Below, piece by piece: positions 13,812 to 14,860 of a stretch of DNA of 14,860 nt. The DNA comes from Pseudomonadota bacterium. Lineage in GTDB: Bacteria; Pseudomonadota; Gammaproteobacteria; Burkholderiales; Burkholderiaceae_B. A program made the translations under genes and the position numbers. Numbering within the stretch: position 1 is the stretch's first letter; each line of letters starts with the position of its first letter. The notes under the pieces were generated by a model, which searched no databases, was not told where the DNA came from, and saw nothing but the letters and a program-made list of their open reading frames with translations. The stretch spans positions 1-14,860 of the forward strand of contig JAEWJD010000395.1 in NCBI GenBank assembly GCA_023386765.1, given 5' to 3'.

Positions 13812-14723
13812 ATGAGCACGCTGCGCTTTCTGCGTACCTTTCTTGCCGTCGCCCACCATGGCACATTCGCCGAAGCGGCCGAGCAGGTGGCCCTCACCCA
13901 GGCGGCCGTCAGCTTCCAGATGCGCGCCCTGGAGGCTGAGCTTGGCCGCGAACTGTTCGACCGCAGCGGCCGCCTGGCCCTGCTGAACGCCGCCGGACGC
14001 GACCTGGTGCCGGAGGTCAAGCAACTGCTGGAACAATATGAGCGTCTGAAAACCCCGCGCCACCTGCCCGACATGCTGGCCGGCTCGGTCTCGATCGGCA
14101 CCATCGTGTCCTGCATGGGCACCCTGTCCAAGATCGTCACGCGGATGAAGCAGGAGCATCCCGGCCTGGATATCCGCCTGATCTCGGGCAAGGCCAGCGA
14201 ACTGGCCGGACGGGTCGAAGCCGGCGAGCTGGACGCCGCCCTGGTGGTCGAGGCAGGACGCAAGAAAGCCTCCACTCGCTGGACCCCGCTGTATGAAGAG
14301 CCACTGGTCGTGCTGGCCCACCCCTGCGCCATCGGCACCCCCGATCCCTGCCAGGTGCTGCGCGCCAACCCTTTTCTGCGCTTTGACCGAAGCCAGCGCA
14401 CCGGACTGCAGATCGACCGGGTCCTGCGTCGCCTCGATGTCAGTGTCAGCGAGTTCATGGAGCTCAATGCCATCGAAACGTTGGTCGAACTGGTTCGCCA
14501 GGAAGCCGGCGTCACGCTTTTGCCGCTGCTCAATGGCTCGAACTGGCTCACCAGCCACGACCTCCTGGTGCTGCCGTTGCCGGGCGAACCGTCGGCACGC
14601 ACCATCGGCATGCTGGAGCGGCGCGACCATGCGCGCCAGCAAATCACCCAGGCCATCTGCGCCCAATGCGTGACGGGATTCCGCGCACGCCAGCCTGGGT
14701 TGCTTCCGAAACCTGCCCCCTGA
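13812..14723 (+). CDS. LysR-type transcriptional regulator, probable regulator of the hydrolase-importer operon
   Basis: This is a 303-residue LysR-family protein. The helix-turn-helix occupies about residues 15-60 (HGTFAEAAEQVALTQAAVSFQMRALEAELG), followed by a linker helix and an effector-binding domain from about residue 92 (GSVSIGTI onward). I chose the ATG at 13812, which has AAGGA 9 bases upstream; a TTG at 13782 is in frame but has no support. It is transcribed away from the GGT-like gene across a 136-base AT-rich gap containing a perfect palindrome, the classic LysR arrangement. It probably controls both itself and the operon, with the imported compound or a cleavage product as effector. 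That last point is inference. Confidence 0.94.
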   Translation: MSTLRFLRTFLAVAHHGTFAEAAEQVALTQAAVSFQMRALEAELGRELFDRSGRLALLNAAGRDLVPEVKQLLEQYERLKTPRHLPDMLAGSVSIGTIVSCMGTLSKIVTRMKQEHPGLDIRLISGKASELAGRVEAGELDAALVVEAGRKKASTRWTPLYEEPLVVLAHPCAIGTPDPCQVLRANPFLRFDRSQRTGLQIDRVLRRLDVSVSEFMELNAIETLVELVRQEAGVTLLPLLNGSNWLTSHDLLVLPLPGEPSARTIGMLERRDHARQQITQAICAQCVTGFRARQPGLLPKPAP

Positions 14724-14860
14724 GCCCCCGGCAGGTCCGATTCCCTTGGTCCGCTGGCAGACGGGAGCAGGCGGCGAGCTAAAAGTTGCGGTTGTTGGCC
14801 CACCCCATGTTGACGCTTCATGCCGCCCCGCCGCCCGTCGCTCCCGATCCTGCACAAACC
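14724..14860. other. Right-edge stretch without a confident gene
   Basis: I see no clear terminator for the LysR gene here. An ATG at 14807 (plus strand) opens a frame of 18 codons (MLTLHAAPPPVAPDPAQT) that runs to the edge without a stop. It has no ribosome site, so it may or may not be the start of a gene. On the minus strand a short frame ending at 14779 (last residues NNRNF) is closed by a stop only 12 codons upstream. Confidence 0.2.

Noticed and set aside
14779..14814. Minus-strand frame ending in NNRNF then a stop, which looks like an outer-membrane protein C-terminus
   Set aside because: An in-frame stop lies only 12 codons upstream, so it could be a gene end only with a frameshift that I cannot support.
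13718..14857. Two minus-strand frames (379 and 359 codons) opposite the second LysR gene
   Set aside because: The plus-strand LysR gene has a proper helix-turn-helix and a ribosome site; these frames are shadows.

Overview
The window looks like chromosomal DNA from a high-GC betaproteobacterium, most likely the Alcaligenaceae (Bordetella/Achromobacter type). This rests on gene content and style: an AcrAB/MexAB-class RND pump with a divergent LysR regulator, UbiC, YaeQ, and a family-5 peptide transporter beside a GGT-family hydrolase. It is an inference, not a database match. Coding density is very high, no gap between genes exceeds about 180 bases, and I see no mobile element, CRISPR array, tRNA or rRNA.

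Layout. (1) 1-3887: a two-gene RND efflux operon on the minus strand (lipoprotein adaptor, then inner-membrane pump cut off by the left edge), with a LysR-type regulator diverging from it. (2) 3944-6598: a block of single housekeeping or accessory genes. These are an RluF-like rRNA pseudouridine synthase (-) divergent from chorismate lyase ubiC (+), then yaeQ (-) divergent from a LysE/RhtB exporter (+). (3) 6654-13675: a five-gene minus-strand operon, in transcription order a GGT-family Ntn hydrolase, a periplasmic peptide-binding protein, two permeases and a fused double ATPase. (4) 13812-14723: a LysR regulator diverging from that operon, with a 17-bp palindrome in the shared promoter. The last 137 bases hold no confident gene.

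How they work together. The importer brings an oligopeptide-like compound into the cytoplasm, where the GGT-family enzyme, which has no signal peptide, would cleave it. The adjacent LysR protein probably controls the operon in response to the substrate or a product. The hydrolase keeps the autoprocessing threonine, but the residues that hold the gamma-glutamyl group in true GGTs are replaced, so the substrate is probably not glutathione. A strong intrinsic terminator and two perfect hairpins lie between the binding-protein gene and the permeases and probably set their unequal expression. Nothing here is clearly a new kind of system. The hydrolase-importer-LysR unit, the terminator array and a possibly leaderless divergent gene pair are the most interesting points.
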